This document shows, piece by piece, positions 5,426 through 6,849 of a DNA stretch of 6,849 bases. The notes below the pieces were generated by a model. It did not search any database. It was not told where the DNA came from and saw only the letters and a list, made by a program, of their open reading frames with translations. Source of the stretch: Labilithrix luteola (lineage in GTDB: Bacteria > Myxococcota_A > Polyangia > Polyangiales > Polyangiaceae); contig JAMFST010000645.1 of assembly GCA_026225435.1 (NCBI GenBank), forward strand, positions 1 through 6,849, given 5' to 3'. How positions within the stretch are numbered: the stretch's first letter is position 1; every line of letters starts with the position of its first letter. A program made the translations under genes and the position numbers.

Positions 5426-5899
5426 ATGACCACGTACACCACCGTCTCGTCGCTCGATCGCGTTATGGGAGATTTCATGGGCGCTGCCTTCGGCGCGTCG
5501 ACCACCGCTCGTAGCTTCCAGCCTGCGCTCGACGTTCGCTCGAGCGAGACCGAGGTCTCCTTCGTCGCCGACGTCCCCGGCGTGAAGGAAGAGGATCTCG
5601 AGGTCACCCTCGAGAACCACGTCCTCACCATCTCCGGCGCGCGCAAGTTCGAGGCGGCGGACAAGCAGCCGCACGAGACCGCCGTCGTCCTCGGTCGCTC
5701 GTACGGCAGCTTCAAGCGCGCCTTCACGCTCCCGGAGAACCTCGACGAGGAGAAGCTCTCGGCCGTGCTCGCCGACGGCGTGCTCACCGTGCGCATCCCC
5801 AAGCAGCCGAAGGTGCAGCCGCGCAGGATCGCCATCCAGGGGGCTGCGCTGAAGGCACAGCCTGTCTCGTCGAGCGCTCCGGCGGCCGCTGCCGAGTGA
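5426..5899 (+). CDS. Small heat-shock protein, Hsp20/alpha-crystallin family
   Basis: This 157-residue cytoplasmic holdase chaperone would bind unfolding proteins without ATP and pass them to DnaK/ClpB. The N-terminal arm is short (1-31). The alpha-crystallin domain runs from about 32 to 127: PALDVRSSETEVSFVADVPG (33-52), VTLENHVLTISGARK (60-74), RSYGSFKRAFTLPENL (91-106) and the signature AVLADGVLTVRIPK (113-126). The C-terminal IxI motif that docks subunits into oligomers is IAI (135-137), followed by an Ala/Ser/Pro-rich tail. A strong AGAGGGA (5413-5419) lies 6 bases before the ATG. It is probably its own transcription unit with a promoter at the end of the transporter gene, and it ends in an intrinsic terminator. 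Heat control is expected from the family, but the sequence shows no definite operator. Confidence 0.95.
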   Translation: MTTYTTVSSLDRVMGDFMGAAFGASTTARSFQPALDVRSSETEVSFVADVPGVKEEDLEVTLENHVLTISGARKFEAADKQPHETAVVLGRSYGSFKRAFTLPENLDEEKLSAVLADGVLTVRIPKQPKVQPRRIAIQGAALKAQPVSSSAPAAAAE

Positions 5900-5927
5900 G
5901 CTGAGAGCAAACGCCACGAGGTGGACC

Positions 5928-5970
5928 GGGAGGACCTACGCTACGGCGCGGATCCTCCCTGTTCTTTTGT
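5928..5970 (+). terminator. Intrinsic terminator after hsp20
   Basis: GGGAGGA (5928-5934) pairs with TCCTCCC (5953-5959) around an 18-base loop that can pair further (CC/GG), followed directly by TGTTCTTTTGT. It lies 28 bases after the hsp20 stop. A second small hairpin, CCTGC-GAG-GCAGG (5971-5983), follows and could help stop the convergent dehydrogenase transcript. Confidence 0.65.
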
Positions 5971-6009
5971 CCTGCGAGGCAGGCACGACTGGAGCGACCC
6001 CACCTTGCG

Positions 6010-6759
6010 CTAGCGCGCGCCGTTCATCGCGCGGAAGGAGGTGTCGAGCTCCTCGCGGCTGGCCTTGCGCCGGTCCTCCGACGACTTGTAGCCGAACTCC
6101 AGATCGCCGGCCGCCAGGTGCTTCATCACGTCGTCGCAGTACGCGTCGAGCGGCTCGCCGAAGTCGTGCAGCCCCTTACCGCCCAGGTCCGTGTTCACCG
6201 CCGGCGGGATGATCTCGACGACCTTCACCGCCGTCCCTTTGAGCTGCCAGCGCAGGCTCTGGGTGAACGAGTGCAGCGCCGCCTTGGTTGCGCAGTAGGT
6301 CGGCATGAAGGCAAAGGGGGCGAAGGCCAGGCCGGACGAGACGTTCAAGATCGCCGCCTCCTTCTTCGCGAGGAGGTGCGGCAAGAAGAGCATCGCCAGG
6401 TGCATCGGCGCAGCCAGGTTGGTCGACAGCTCGAGCTCGTGGCCGGCCCACCAGTCTCCTGGCTGCTGCTGCGTGAGCGGCCCCGGGCGGTTCTGGATTC
6501 CGGCGTTGTTGACCAGCACGTCGAGCGCCGGGTAGTCGCGCGTCGCCTGCTCGAAGAGCGCGATGCGCCCCTCCACCGTGGACACGTCGCCGCGCAGGGT
6601 GTGCAGCCCGGGCACCTGCTGCCGCGCCTCGGCCAGCGCATGTTCACGCCGCCCGCTGGCGATCACCGTGGCGCCCGCCTGGACGAAGCGCTTGACGAGC
6701 CCGAGGCCGATTCCGCTGCCCCCGCCGGTGACGAGGATGGTGCGTCCGTGGAAGTTCAT
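6010..6759 (-). CDS. Short-chain dehydrogenase/reductase, DltE-like
   Basis: This 249-residue classical SDR oxidoreductase is cytoplasmic and would use NAD(P)(H) to interconvert an alcohol and a carbonyl. The Rossmann glycine motif is TGGGSGIG (11-18), followed by ASGRREH (34-40), where R37/R38 after strand 2 favour NADP(H). Further motifs are D58 (GDVS), NNAG (84-87), N114, the catalytic S141 in NVSSG, Y155 and K159 in YCATKAAL, and PPAVNT (185-190). The run from NVSSGLAFAPFAFMPTYCAT to VKVVEIIPPAVNTDL closely resembles DltE-type SDRs (COG3967). That name comes from a Bacillus teichoic-acid operon gene and does not predict substrate here, since no dlt genes are present. The length is normal and the active site complete. 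The ATG at 6759 begins the family match but has no ribosome binding site. It converges on hsp20 and stands alone. Confidence 0.93.
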   Translation of the reverse strand: MNFHGRTILVTGGGSGIGLGLVKRFVQAGATVIASGRREHALAEARQQVPGLHTLRGDVSTVEGRIALFEQATRDYPALDVLVNNAGIQNRPGPLTQQQPGDWWAGHELELSTNLAAPMHLAMLFLPHLLAKKEAAILNVSSGLAFAPFAFMPTYCATKAALHSFTQSLRWQLKGTAVKVVEIIPPAVNTDLGGKGLHDFGEPLDAYCDDVMKHLAAGDLEFGYKSSEDRRKASREELDTSFRAMNGAR

Positions 6760-6767
6760 GCGGCGAG

Positions 6768-6773
6768 GCTATA
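6768..6773 (-). promoter_or_regulatory. Candidate -10 box for the dehydrogenase gene
   Basis: TATAGC on the minus strand ends 8 bases before the ATG at 6759. If it is a true -10 box, transcription starts within about two bases of the ATG and the mRNA is leaderless, consistent with the absence of a Shine-Dalgarno sequence. No good -35 was found 16-18 bases upstream. The remaining bases to the right edge show no gene. Confidence 0.25.
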
Positions 6774-6849
6774 GCGCTGCGTGCCTATCCGTGTAACCAC
6801 GTAGAGACGTCGATTGGTCACGACCTAGACGGTCCGCGCCGCGCGCAGC

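Noticed and set aside
6790..6801. CGTG-TAAC-CACG inverted repeat near the right edge
   Set aside because: Four-base arms are too short to support an operator or structure.

Overview
The window is a high-GC chromosomal stretch with strong G/C bias at third codon positions. Several features suggest a predatory or soil deltaproteobacterium of the myxobacterial type (Polyangiales/Myxococcales): a MARID-type PilT-family ATPase paralogue, a secreted protein with a Ser/Gly hexapeptide linker and a small four-cysteine C-terminal module, and a general lack of operons. This placement is inferred from gene style. No marker gene is present.

Layout from left to right. An uncharacterised, charged, probably helical protein (minus strand) runs off the left edge. 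It is divergent, across 57 bases, from a 524-residue PilT/PilB-superfamily ATPase with an apparently duplicated N-terminal domain. That ATPase gene converges on a lipoprotein-type lysozyme gene, and a perfect 8-bp hairpin between them probably terminates both. The lysozyme resembles animal c-type lysozyme (GH22), with both catalytic acids at the hen-enzyme spacing. Divergent from it is a 32-codon remnant matching only the start of a MaoC-type dehydratase. The remnant stops just before a Phd/YefM-VapC toxin-antitoxin pair (minus strand) whose start region carries a 31-base nested palindrome, a likely autoregulatory operator. Divergent from the antitoxin is a 12-helix major facilitator transporter of the SHS/Jen monocarboxylate type. 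It is followed on the same strand by an Hsp20 small heat-shock protein with its own candidate promoter and a structured leader, ending in an intrinsic terminator. A DltE-like short-chain dehydrogenase on the minus strand converges on it and fills the right end.

The genes do not form one pathway. Apart from the toxin-antitoxin pair, which overlaps by four bases, each gene looks like its own transcription unit. The most unusual item is the bacterial c-type lysozyme. The next are the two-headed PilT paralogue and the MaoC fragment cut off beside the toxin-antitoxin module. I see no evidence for a new multi-gene system.
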